Assembly (NCBI GenBank): GCA_903956835.1
Contig: CAJBOM010000206.1
Location: 1 to 40,429, forward strand
Source of the DNA: an uncultured Verrucomicrobiota bacterium
Lineage (GTDB): Bacteria; Verrucomicrobiota; Verrucomicrobiia; Methylacidiphilales; Verrucolacustridaceae
Length of the DNA: 40,429 bases
Reading direction: 5' to 3'
A model generated the notes under the pieces. That model made no database searches and was not told where the DNA came from. It worked only from the letters and a program-made list of their open reading frames with translations. This document shows, piece by piece, positions 16,639 to 24,112 of this stretch. The stretch's first letter is position 1. Every line of letters begins with the position of its first letter. The position numbers were made by a program, and so were the translations under genes.

Positions 16639-17840
16639 AGAAGCCCCAAGGAGCGGATCGGATTGAGGAGGTGATTGCGGCGATGAAGCGTGGGCGGATG
16701 GTGATCATGACCGACGATGCGCAAAGAGAGAACGAGGGCGATTTGGTATTGGCGGCGAGGAGTGTGACTCCTGCTCTGATTAATTTCATGGCGCGAGAAG
16801 CGAGGGGATTGATCTGTGCGCCGGTATCGCAGGCGCGGGCGGAGAAGTTGGGCTTGAGTCGGATGGTGCCGCAGAACGAGGAAAGATTTGGAACGGATTT
16901 CACCGTTTCGGTGGATGCAGCCAAGGGGATCACGACAGGGATTAGTGCCCACGATCGAGCGGCGACCTTAAGGGTGTTAGGCCGGCCGAATCCAAAAGCG
17001 AGTGAGTTGGTGCAGCCAGGTCATATTTTCCCAGTACGGGCCAAAGAGGGTGGGGTACTGGTGCGGGCGGGGCATACGGAAGCGGCGGTGGATTTGGCGA
17101 AGTTGGCGGGGTTGGGGGATGCGGCGGTGATTTGTGAAATTTTAAAGGCGGACGGATCGATGGCGCGTTGGGCGGATTTGATGGAGTTTAAAAAGAAGCA
17201 CGGGCTGAAACTGGGGACGATTCAGGATTTAATTGAGTATCGGAGGAGGAAAGAACGGTTGGTGGTGCGAGAGCAGGTGGTGAAGTTGCCGACCGATTAC
17301 GGAATGTTTGATTTATATCTTTATCGGACGGTGACGGATGGGAGTCATCACTTGGCCTTGGTCAAGGGAAAGCCGAAGGCGAAGGATGCGGTTTTGGTGC
17401 GGGTGCATAGTGAATGTCTGACGGGAGATGTGTTTACCTCGAGGAGGTGCGATTGTGGGAATCAGTTGCACGATGCGTTGAGGAGGATTGCGCAGGAGAA
17501 GAAGGGGGTGCTGGTCTACATGCGGCAGGAGGGAAGAGGGATCGGGTTGCCGGCAAAAATTCAGGCGTATCGTTTGCAGGAGAAGGGACTGGATACGGTA
17601 GAGGCGAATCGGAAGTTAGGTTTTTCGGCTGATTTGAGAGAGTACGGGATCGGGGCGCAGATTTTGACTGATTTAGGGGTGAGGCGGATGCGTTTGCTGA
17701 CGAACAATCCAAAGAAGGTGGTGGGGTTGGCGGGGTATGGGTTGGAGTTGGTGGATCAGGTGCCGATTCGGACACGGCCGAATCCGCACAACCGAAAATA
17801 TTTAGCGACGAAAAAGAAGAAAATGGGGCATCGGCTATGA
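16635..17840 (+). CDS. ribBA: RibBA, bifunctional DHBP synthase / GTP cyclohydrolase II
   Basis: A 401-residue fusion. Residues about 1-205 are 3,4-dihydroxy-2-butanone 4-phosphate synthase, with the acidic 'DDAQRENEGDLV' loop and 'GHTEAAVDL'. Residues about 210-400 are GTP cyclohydrolase II, with the zinc ligands of 'ECLTGDVFTSRRCDC' and the 'RQEGRGIGL' catalytic loop. It supplies both precursors of riboflavin: the four-carbon unit from ribulose 5-phosphate and the pyrimidine from GTP. Key residues of both halves appear intact. It overlaps alaS upstream and ribH downstream by ATGA junctions. Confidence 0.96.
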   Translation: MKKPQGADRIEEVIAAMKRGRMVIMTDDAQRENEGDLVLAARSVTPALINFMAREARGLICAPVSQARAEKLGLSRMVPQNEERFGTDFTVSVDAAKGITTGISAHDRAATLRVLGRPNPKASELVQPGHIFPVRAKEGGVLVRAGHTEAAVDLAKLAGLGDAAVICEILKADGSMARWADLMEFKKKHGLKLGTIQDLIEYRRRKERLVVREQVVKLPTDYGMFDLYLYRTVTDGSHHLALVKGKPKAKDAVLVRVHSECLTGDVFTSRRCDCGNQLHDALRRIAQEKKGVLVYMRQEGRGIGLPAKIQAYRLQEKGLDTVEANRKLGFSADLREYGIGAQILTDLGVRRMRLLTNNPKKVVGLAGYGLELVDQVPIRTRPNPHNRKYLATKKKKMGHRL

Positions 17841-18259
17841 AGAAAGGGAAATTTATTATTGTGGTAGCGGATTATCATTGGAAATACGCCGAGGGAATGG
17901 TGAAAGCGGCTCGGAAAGTGTTGCAGAGGCATGGAGTGGAGGTGGTGAGGGTGCCGGGAACGTTTGAGGTTCCCCTGGCGGTGAAGCGGGCTTTGAAGAA
18001 AAAGCCAGATGCGGTGTTGGCCTTGGGGTTGGTCTGGCAGGGGGAGACCTTACATGCGGATCTGATTTTAAAGGCGGCTACGGAAGCTTTGATGCGGATG
18101 ATGCTCGAGACAGAGGTGCCGATTTTGCATCATCTGGTGGGAGTAAAGACGGAGAGGCAGGCCAAGGCGCGATGTTTGGGAAAGTTGAATCGAGGAAAAG
18201 AGGCGGCCGAGGCGGCTTTGCGGATGTGGAGAGTAAAGGGGGTGGGTCGTGGCCGGTAA
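17837..18259 (+). CDS. ribH: Lumazine synthase (6,7-dimethyl-8-ribityllumazine synthase)
   Basis: A 140-residue lumazine synthase that joins the ribBA product and the ribD product. The phosphate and substrate strand 'VPGTFEVPLAVK' and the 'ALGLVWQGETLHADLI' segment hold the expected catalytic His (family GxTxHxD). An Arg in 'QAKARCLG' fits the phosphate-binding Arg. The protein is divergent: the usual 'CVIRGxTxHFD' reads 'LVWQGETLHAD', and the N-terminal segment that packs between subunits is short. Position in the rib operon makes the assignment firm. It overlaps nusB by 11 bases. Confidence 0.9.
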   Translation: MKKGKFIIVVADYHWKYAEGMVKAARKVLQRHGVEVVRVPGTFEVPLAVKRALKKKPDAVLALGLVWQGETLHADLILKAATEALMRMMLETEVPILHHLVGVKTERQAKARCLGKLNRGKEAAEAALRMWRVKGVGRGR

Positions 18260-18695
18260 GCGCAGGGAGGGGAGGATTTTAGCCGCGCAGTTTCTCTACC
18301 AGTGGGAGGTGGGGGTGAAGGGAATAGCGTTAGACGAGGCGTTGAAAAATTTATGGGTGCAAACGGAGGCGGAGGGAGGGGTGCGGGAGTTTGCGGAAAA
18401 GCGGATTCGGGCAGTTGTGGCTAAGCAAGCGGAAGTGGATGCGGAGCTGAAAAAGCTGGTGACGAATTGGGAGCCGGGTCGAATGGCGCCGGTGGATCGA
18501 GCGATTCTGCGGTTGGCGCTGTGGGAGATGAAGTTTGCGGATGATGTACCTCCGATTTCTGCTTTGAACGAGGCGATTGAGGTGGCGAAGGCGTTGAGCA
18601 CGGATGAATCGGGAAAATTTGTGAATGGGGTGCTGGATAAGGCGAGGCAGGGATTGGGGAGGTCTGAACGGGCGATTACGAAAACAGATTTATAA
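18249..18695 (+). CDS. nusB: NusB, transcription antitermination factor
   Basis: A 148-residue NusB. It begins with the family's Arg-rich helix ('KRREGRILAAQFLYQWEV') and ends with 'PPISALNEAIEVAKALSTDESGKFVNGVLDKA', the classical C-terminal block. NusB with NusE binds BoxA RNA and supports rRNA transcription. The start is a GTG at 18249 that overlaps the end of ribH; no ATG fits the N-terminus. nusB next to ribH is a widespread arrangement. Confidence 0.94.
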   Translation: MAGKRREGRILAAQFLYQWEVGVKGIALDEALKNLWVQTEAEGGVREFAEKRIRAVVAKQAEVDAELKKLVTNWEPGRMAPVDRAILRLALWEMKFADDVPPISALNEAIEVAKALSTDESGKFVNGVLDKARQGLGRSERAITKTDL

Positions 18696-18701
18696 TATTC
18701 G

Positions 18702-19709
18702 ATGAGTTTTGGATCAGACGAAAAATGGATGAAGCGAGCTCTCAGGCTGGCTGGTAGAGCCGGGGAGCGGGCGCGGCCGAATCCGAGAGTGGGGGCGCTG
18801 GTGGTTAAAAACGGGAAAGTGGTGGGGGAAGGTTTTCATGTGAGGGCGGGGGGGGCGCACGCGGAGGTGGTGGCGTTGGGGAAGGGGGGGGTGAAGGCGA
18901 AGGGGGCTAAGTTGTATGTGACGTTGGAACCGTGTTCGACACGGGGGAGGACTCCAGCGTGTACCGATTTGATTATCGCATCGGGAATTAGGGAGGTGAT
19001 CTATGGGAGTGGAGATGTGGACCTCAGGAATGGAGGGCGGGCGGAAAGGATAATGCGACGGGCGGGAATCAAAGTAACTCGGGGGGTGAGGCGGGAGGAG
19101 TGCGATAAGTTGAATGAGGATTATCGGCACTGGACGACGAAAAAGGAGCCTTGGGTGATATTGAAATTGGGGCTGACGTTGGATGGATATTTGGCGGTGC
19201 CTGGGAAAAGGTGGGTGACAGGTGGCAAGGCGCGGGCGGAGGTGCAGAAGTTGCGGGCGGGATGTGATGCGATTTTGGTGGGGGCGGAGACGGTGAGGAA
19301 AGATAATCCGCGACTGACAGCGCGGATGGTTGGAGTGGGGGAGCAGCCGTGGCGGGTGGTGGTGACGAGGTCGGGAAAGTTGCCGAAGGGAGCCAAGCTT
19401 TTTCGGGGTCGGGATAAAGATCGGACGTTGGTCTATCAAAGGAAAACGTGGTCGGAGGTTTTGAAAGATTTGCATCGCAGGGGAGTTTCGAGATTACTGG
19501 TGGAGGGAGGAGCCGAGGTGGCTCGTGGCCTGATCAAATCGGGTAAAGTGGATGAGGCGGTGATTTATTTGGCTCCGATTCTGGTGGGGGACGGAAAAAA
19601 GGGAATCGCGCGGGTGGTGGATTGGTCGAGTTGGAGTTGGCGGGAGGTGGTGATGTCGTGCGCGGGGGAAGACCTGTGCTTGCGTGGAAAGCTGGGAGGA
19701 GCGAATTAA
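18702..19709 (+). CDS. ribD: RibD, bifunctional riboflavin deaminase/reductase
   Basis: A 335-residue protein. The N-terminal deaminase domain (about 1-145) has the zinc and catalytic motifs HAE and PCSTRGRTPAC, with 'RPNPRVGALVV' at the expected place. The C-terminal reductase (about 150-330) has 'ILKLGLTLDGYLA', 'ILVGAETVRKDNPRLTAR' and 'LLVEGGAEVARGLI'. Together they carry out the second and third pyrimidine steps of riboflavin synthesis. It follows nusB by six bases and precedes ribE by four. Confidence 0.96.
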   Translation: MSFGSDEKWMKRALRLAGRAGERARPNPRVGALVVKNGKVVGEGFHVRAGGAHAEVVALGKGGVKAKGAKLYVTLEPCSTRGRTPACTDLIIASGIREVIYGSGDVDLRNGGRAERIMRRAGIKVTRGVRREECDKLNEDYRHWTTKKEPWVILKLGLTLDGYLAVPGKRWVTGGKARAEVQKLRAGCDAILVGAETVRKDNPRLTARMVGVGEQPWRVVVTRSGKLPKGAKLFRGRDKDRTLVYQRKTWSEVLKDLHRRGVSRLLVEGGAEVARGLIKSGKVDEAVIYLAPILVGDGKKGIARVVDWSSWSWREVVMSCAGEDLCLRGKLGGAN

Positions 19710-19713
19710 GAGT

Positions 19714-20307
19714 ATGTTCACGGGCATTGTTGAAGAGGCGGGATTGGTGCAGGCGGTGACACGCCGAGGGAAGGGGTGGAGTTTGGAGGTGGAGGTCGCG
19801 GGAATTGCTGCGGGGGTGAAGATTGGGGATAGCGTGGCGGTGAACGGTTGTTGTCTGACGGTGACGGAAGCGAAGGGGAAGAAGTTAGTTTTTGATTTAT
19901 TGGATGAGACGAAAGAGAAGACCAACTTGCAGTCGGCCCAAGTGGGGACGCGGGTGAATTTGGAGAGTTCTTTGCGGGCGGATGGGAAGGTGGGGGGTCA
20001 TTTTGTGACGGGTCATATCGACGGGACGGCAGAGGTGGTGAAGTGGGGAAGGTCGGGAGCGGATTGGGAGCTGGAAGCGGAGGTGCCCGCAGGAATGGAG
20101 CGGTACGTGGTGCCGAAGGGATGCGTGGCGATTGATGGGATCAGTTTGACGATTGGGAGGGTCGAGGGGCGGAAGTTCAATGTTTGGATTATTCCCCACA
20201 CTTATGAGGTGACGACGCTGCGGGATCGCAAGGCGGGGGATAAAGTGAATCTGGAGTGCGACCTGCTGGCCAAGTATGTTGAAAAGATGGCGAGGATAGA
20301 AAAATGA
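19714..20307 (+). CDS. ribE: Riboflavin synthase (alpha subunit)
   Basis: A 197-residue two-barrel riboflavin synthase that dismutates two lumazines to riboflavin. The hallmark N-terminus MFTGIVEEAG is intact, and the two homologous halves show 'VNGCCLTV' and 'IDGISLTI', with 'ESSLRADGKVGGHFVTGHIDG' between them. I chose the ATG at 19714, with a GGGAGGAG binding site, because the family starts exactly with MFTGI. It overlaps the following zinc-ribbon gene by ATGA. Confidence 0.96.
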   Translation: MFTGIVEEAGLVQAVTRRGKGWSLEVEVAGIAAGVKIGDSVAVNGCCLTVTEAKGKKLVFDLLDETKEKTNLQSAQVGTRVNLESSLRADGKVGGHFVTGHIDGTAEVVKWGRSGADWELEAEVPAGMERYVVPKGCVAIDGISLTIGRVEGRKFNVWIIPHTYEVTTLRDRKAGDKVNLECDLLAKYVEKMARIEK

Positions 20308-21023
20308 GCGGAATGCCCCCTGAAATGGAGAAACTGCTGGTATTGCAGGATCGGGAACAGAAGCATGCGCGGTTAACGCGGGAGTTGGCGGTTTGGCCCG
20401 CGGAGATGAAGGCGTTGGAGGCGAAGAGGGTGGAAATACGGGCGGGAGCAGAAAAGAAGCGGTTGGAGGCGCAAAGTACGGAGGTGGAACGGAAGAATTT
20501 GGAGTTGGAGGCGGCTACTCATCGGGCGAAGGTGGCCCGATACAAGATCCAGCAGTTCGAGACACGTAAGAACGAGGAGTTTTCTGCTTTGGGTACCGAA
20601 ATTGCGCGGGAAGAGAAAGAGGTGCACGAGATCGAGGATCGGGAGTTGGAGTTAATGGATCGGGGGGAGAAGGCGAAGAAGGCGGCGGCGATTGAGATTG
20701 AGGCAGCGAAGGGCCGAGAAGCGGAGGTGACGGCGAAGGAGTTGGAGCAGGGTAAGAAGAAGATTGAGTTGGAGACGCGGTTGGCAGATTCGGCGAAGGA
20801 GATTGAGATGCTGGCGGCGGGACTCGATGAGGGAGTTTTAGGTAAGTACCGGAGAATCATGGCGAGTAAGAAAGATGTGGCGGTGGTGCCGGTGGTCCAT
20901 GGCACGAACTGTGGGGGTTGCCATATGAAGTTAACCGCTGGCTCGGCGATATCTGCCAAAGCAGGAAATATGGGTGCGACGTGCGAGAATTGCGGGCGAT
21001 TGCTTTTTTGGCCTGTCAGTTAG
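20304..21023 (+). CDS. Coiled-coil zinc-ribbon protein (CT398-like)
   Basis: A 239-residue protein. Residues about 5-165 are a long charged coiled coil (Glu, Lys, Arg and Ala rich). The last 35 residues form a C4 zinc ribbon (CGGC...CENCGRLLFW). This is the architecture of the CT398/CdsZ-like or C4-type zinc-ribbon family, whose chlamydial member binds sigma-54 and secretion proteins. The role here is unknown. It is translationally coupled to ribE. It is the last gene of the alaS-rib unit and converges on larC. Confidence 0.8.
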   Translation: MSGMPPEMEKLLVLQDREQKHARLTRELAVWPAEMKALEAKRVEIRAGAEKKRLEAQSTEVERKNLELEAATHRAKVARYKIQQFETRKNEEFSALGTEIAREEKEVHEIEDRELELMDRGEKAKKAAAIEIEAAKGREAEVTAKELEQGKKKIELETRLADSAKEIEMLAAGLDEGVLGKYRRIMASKKDVAVVPVVHGTNCGGCHMKLTAGSAISAKAGNMGATCENCGRLLFWPVS

Positions 21024-21033
21024 GGAAGGAATT

Positions 21034-21060
21034 GCTCACGCAAAGGTCGCAAAGGTCGCG
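21034..21060. repeat. GCTCACGCAAAG-type intergenic repeat with tandem CGCAAAGGT
   Basis: GCTCACG is followed by two exact copies of CGCAAAGGT (21039-21056). CTCACGCAAAG occurs again at 34101-34111 right after serA. Such CGCAAAG repeats are known from intergenic regions of several phyla. No function is established. Confidence 0.55.
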
Positions 21061-21157
21061 ACGCGGCTCGGGGTAGAGTCACAAAGAAATTTTAGATGTG
21101 AGAATGTAGGAGAGTGCGAATATCAGAATGTCGTTTTAAAGTTGGAAGTTTAGGTAG

Positions 21158-21180
21158 AGGCGGCATCTCCGAGGCCGCCT
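21158..21180. repeat. Hairpin AGGCGGC-N9-GCCGCCT
   Basis: A seven-pair GC-rich stem (21158-21164 with 21174-21180) encloses a nine-base loop in the gap between the converging zinc-ribbon and larC genes. It could terminate transcription from either side, but no T-run follows on the plus strand. Confidence 0.5.
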
Positions 21181-21208
21181 AGTTGTGCGATTGGTTACAC
21201 ATAATTGA

Positions 21209-21293
21209 GCGCAGGCGTTCGCGTCTGCGCCCCGATTCCGGTCGGGGCTCGGAGAGACCGCTCCCGCGGTTGCGGCCCCGGCGCCGGTCGGGG
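21209..21293. repeat. Cluster of three GC-rich hairpins, two of a shared 18-nt family
   Basis: The first hairpin (21209-21230) has a nine-pair stem with a TTCG loop and one G-T pair. The second (21230-21247, CCCCGATTCCGGTCGGGG) and third (21276-21293, CCCCGGCGCCGGTCGGGG) share arms with a copy at 34112-34129 (CCCCGACGCCAGTCGGGG). A GACGCAGACGCG segment follows at 21297. The 320-bp gap 21024-21343 holds no gene I can support and consists mostly of these repeats. They look like dispersed mobile or terminator-like intergenic elements between converging genes. Confidence 0.6.
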
Positions 21294-21343
21294 TATAGAC
21301 GCAGACGCGCGCTAAGGACGCGGAGAGGTAAGGGATAATTAGG

Positions 21344-22561
21344 TTAACGGGCGAGGGATCGGGCGGAGGCGGTGACTTCAGAGTATGAAACGCCTGCGGC
21401 GGTGGCGGATTTACGACAGTCGGCATCTGCGGGATGGATTTGGACTAGTGCATCGTCGAGGTAGCCGAGTTTAACTCGAATAGGTCCGTATGGGGTGTTG
21501 ACAGTTTTTTCTTCGCGACGGAGGGTTCGGCGTTCGACCCGCTCCATGCGGAGTCCGAAAGCCGTGGTTTCACGAAGGACTATGGCGGCGAGTTTTTCAG
21601 CGTCCGCTAGTTCTGCGAGAACGGTGAGAAGATGTCCGGGGCGCCCCTTTTTCATAAGGAGCGGTGATGCGGCGGCATCGAGGGCTCCCTCCGCCATTAG
21701 CCGATCGATAGCATGGGCGAGGTGCTCTCCCGTGATGTCATCGAGGTGGGTGCGGATTTCGAAAACGGTTTCGGTGGCCTCTGGAGAGACCGAGGAGAGA
21801 TGCCCGAGAAAAGCCCGCAGAACATTGGGACGGTCGGAAAGGTCGCGGGTACCCAGGCCGTATCCGATCAAATCTGCAGCAAAAGACTCAAGAAGACCGA
21901 ACTTTGTCACAAAGTGGGCGAGAATGGCGGCGCCGGTGGGGGTAGTGAGTTCGTGGGGGACATCAAGTTGGCGGATCGGGATACCGCGGAGAATTTCGGC
22001 AGTGGCGGGGGCGGGGAGGGGGAATTTTCCATGTGCGCATTGAATGCTTCCAGTGCCGTCGACGGGTGGAGAGGCGGTGATTTCGCTGACCTTGAGGTGA
22101 TGGACTCCGGCGGCGGCACAGACAAGATCCACGATCGAGTCGATCGCACCAACCTCGTGAAAATGGACGGTCTCGACTGGGACTCCGTGGAGCTTGGCCT
22201 CGGCTTCGGCTACGCGCTGAAACATGGCGAGGGCGGAGTCGCGGACCTTGGCATCGAGTTTCGATTTCTTGAGTAGATCACGAATCTGGGACCAAGAACG
22301 CCCGTGATCATGGCTATGTTCAGCGTGGTGATGATGGTGATGGGCGTGATCGTGCGGGGTCTCGACAAGGAAGCGAGTGCCGGCCAGACCGCCACGGAGC
22401 GCTTTCTCAGCCTTTAGAACGATTTTTTCTGGGAGATGAAGGGAGGCGACAGCTTTCTCGAAAAGGTCGAGGGGGACCCCCAGATCCAAAAGGGAAGCAC
22501 AGAACATGTCGCCGCTTATGCCGGAGGGACAAGCTAGATGGAGATGGGTGGGATGAGACAT
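21344..22561 (-). CDS. larC: LarC-like nickel insertion protein
   Basis: A 405-residue protein of the LarC/DUF111 family. LarC inserts nickel into pyridinium-3,5-bisthiocarboxylic acid mononucleotide, the cofactor of lactate racemase (LarA). Supporting motifs are the N-terminal 'SGISGDMF', a His-rich segment at 70-87 (ten or more His, a likely metal store or entry site) and 'HFHEVGAIDSIVDLVCAAAG'. The N-terminal 'YFDCFSG' of the family reads 'HLACPSG' here, so one conserved Asp is lost. It is a single intact frame, unlike the frameshift-expressed larC1/larC2 of Lactobacillus. No larA, larB or larE is in the window. Confidence 0.88.
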   Translation of the reverse strand: MSHPTHLHLACPSGISGDMFCASLLDLGVPLDLFEKAVASLHLPEKIVLKAEKALRGGLAGTRFLVETPHDHAHHHHHHAEHSHDHGRSWSQIRDLLKKSKLDAKVRDSALAMFQRVAEAEAKLHGVPVETVHFHEVGAIDSIVDLVCAAAGVHHLKVSEITASPPVDGTGSIQCAHGKFPLPAPATAEILRGIPIRQLDVPHELTTPTGAAILAHFVTKFGLLESFAADLIGYGLGTRDLSDRPNVLRAFLGHLSSVSPEATETVFEIRTHLDDITGEHLAHAIDRLMAEGALDAAASPLLMKKGRPGHLLTVLAELADAEKLAAIVLRETTAFGLRMERVERRTLRREEKTVNTPYGPIRVKLGYLDDALVQIHPADADCRKSATAAGVSYSEVTASARSLAR

Positions 22562-22582
22562 TGAAGATAGATTGACGCAACC

Positions 22583-23263
22583 GTGAGGAAATCCCAGAAA
22601 AGAAGAGTGGAATTAAATTTGCTGAAACGAGCGGCGGCGGAAGCGGCTTTAGCTTATGTGCCGAAGGGCTGTCTGTTGGGGGTAGGAACGGGATCGACGA
22701 TGATGTATTTTATTCGGGGATTGAAGAAGGGTTGGGTGAGGGGGGCGGTGCCCAGTTCTAAGAGAACGGAGCAGGCGTTGCGAAAGAGGGGAATCCGGGT
22801 GTTGAGTTTGAATCAGGCGAAGAGAGTGAGCTTGTATGTGGATGGGGCAGATGAGGTGGATCCAAAGTTGAGACTGACTAAGGGAGGTGGGGGTGCGTTA
22901 ACGAGGGAGAAGATTATCGCCACGGCGGCAAAAAAGTTCATCTGTATCGTGGATGAGTCGAAGTTGGTCAAGCGTCTGGGTAAGTTTCCCATACCGCTGG
23001 AGGTGGTTCCGATGGCACGGGATCAGGTGGCAAAGGAGATAAGAAAAAGGGGGGGCAGGCCGGTTTGGAGGAGGGGTTTTGTGACGGACAATGGGGGGGA
23101 GATTTTGGATGTGCACGGATGGAAAATTGATCACCCTGCAAAAATGGAGAAGGAGTTGGAAGCGATTCCAGGAGTAATTTGCGCGGGAATTTTTGGGGGA
23201 CGGCGTGCCGATCTCCTTCTTTTGGCGACGCCCCAAGGGGTCAAAAGAATTATAGCCTGCTGA
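22583..23263 (+). CDS. rpiA: Ribose-5-phosphate isomerase A
   Basis: A 226-residue RpiA that interconverts ribose 5-phosphate and ribulose 5-phosphate in the pentose phosphate pathway; the ketose is also the ribBA substrate. Motifs are 'GVGTGSTMMYFI' near residue 36, 'DGADEVDPKL' and 'KGGGGALTREKII', which hold the phosphate-binding and catalytic residues. The start is uncertain: GTG at 22583 is used here, but GTG at 22607, with an AGAAAAGAAG leader, fits too. Only 21 bases separate it from the divergent larC start. Its end overlaps the converging parA gene by 14 bases. Confidence 0.92.
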   Translation: MRKSQKRRVELNLLKRAAAEAALAYVPKGCLLGVGTGSTMMYFIRGLKKGWVRGAVPSSKRTEQALRKRGIRVLSLNQAKRVSLYVDGADEVDPKLRLTKGGGGALTREKIIATAAKKFICIVDESKLVKRLGKFPIPLEVVPMARDQVAKEIRKRGGRPVWRRGFVTDNGGEILDVHGWKIDHPAKMEKELEAIPGVICAGIFGGRRADLLLLATPQGVKRIIAC

Positions 23264-24014
23264 GAAGTTCGGTGGTGAGTTGGCGGTAGCTGGCGGCGGC
23301 GGCTCCTGCATTATCGTATTCGTAAATGGTTTGGCCGTGACTGGGGGCTTCGGCGAGACGAACGGATCTGGGGATGATGGTGCGGAAGACCTGTTCTCCG
23401 AGGTGGGTGCGGAGATCTTGACTGACCTGTTGGCTGAGGCGGGTGCGGGTGTCGTACATCGTCAGAACAATTCCGAGAACTGCGAGGGTGGGATTGTGAT
23501 CTCCCTGTTTGATTCGTTCGATCAGGCTGAGAATCTTTCCGACTCCTTCAAGGGCAAAGTACTCGCATTGCACAGGAATAAGGATTTTGTCAGCGGCGAC
23601 AAGAGCACTGGTCATGAGGAGCCCGACGCTGGGTGGGCAATCGAGGATGATGAGATCGAAAGCGGGATCGTGGCGGAGGGGTGCGAGGGCATCGCGGACG
23701 CGAAGAAGGGGGTTCTCGATTCCGGCGAGTTCCATTTCTGCCCCCGCCAAATCCATCTCGGAGGAAAGGATTTGGAGATTCTCTTGCCGAGAAGATTGGA
23801 GCATGTCGATGGCACGGGCATTCCCGATAAGGACGGGGTAGAGGCTTTTACCAGGGACGATTTCGAGCCCAAGGCCGCTGGTGGCGTTGGCTTGGGGGTC
23901 GAGATCGACGAGGAGAACGCGGCGACCTGCCTCAGCGGCGCCGGCCGCTAGGTGGATGGCGGTGGTGGTTTTCCCCACGCCCCCTTTCTGGTTGCAGATG
24001 GCGATGGTGTGCAC
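23250..24014 (-). CDS. parA: ParA/Soj-family partitioning ATPase
   Basis: A 254-residue ParA with the deviant Walker A KGGVGKTTT close to the N-terminus ('AICNQKGGVGKTT'), 'LIILDCPPSVG' as the A' motif and the usual C-terminal 'SHGQTIYEYDNAGAAAASY'. Chromosomal ParA binds DNA non-specifically and, with ParB-parS, moves replication origins. No parB or parS (TGTTTCACGTGAAACA-like) is seen beside it. I used a GTG at 24014, which gives the usual family length. The open frame runs further upstream but would cross the promoter of the divergent ABC gene and adds a Pro-rich leader. Confidence 0.9.
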   Translation of the reverse strand: MHTIAICNQKGGVGKTTTAIHLAAGAAEAGRRVLLVDLDPQANATSGLGLEIVPGKSLYPVLIGNARAIDMLQSSRQENLQILSSEMDLAGAEMELAGIENPLLRVRDALAPLRHDPAFDLIILDCPPSVGLLMTSALVAADKILIPVQCEYFALEGVGKILSLIERIKQGDHNPTLAVLGIVLTMYDTRTRLSQQVSQDLRTHLGEQVFRTIIPRSVRLAEAPSHGQTIYEYDNAGAAAASYRQLTTELLSRL

Positions 24015-24072
24015 AAAGAAGGAGAACGGCGGAGGGGGTGTCTTGTCGAGCGAATTTCTGGCGGCGGTGGGC

Positions 24073-24100
24073 TTGACCTTTGGCGTATAGTTTCTAAAAT
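24073..24100 (+). promoter_or_regulatory. Candidate promoter of the ABC/Gld-like operon
   Basis: TTGACC (24073-24078), a 16-base spacer and TAAAAT (24095-24100) give one of the best promoter matches in the window. The ATG at 24113 lies only 12 bases beyond, with no ribosome binding site between, so the mRNA leader would be about six bases. Confidence 0.5.
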
Positions 24101-24112
24101 TTACGATTCGCC

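Noticed and set aside
21039-21056. Tandem CGCAAAGGT copies as a possible CRISPR array.
   Set aside because: The repeats are nine bases, adjacent and without spacers, and no cas genes are near.
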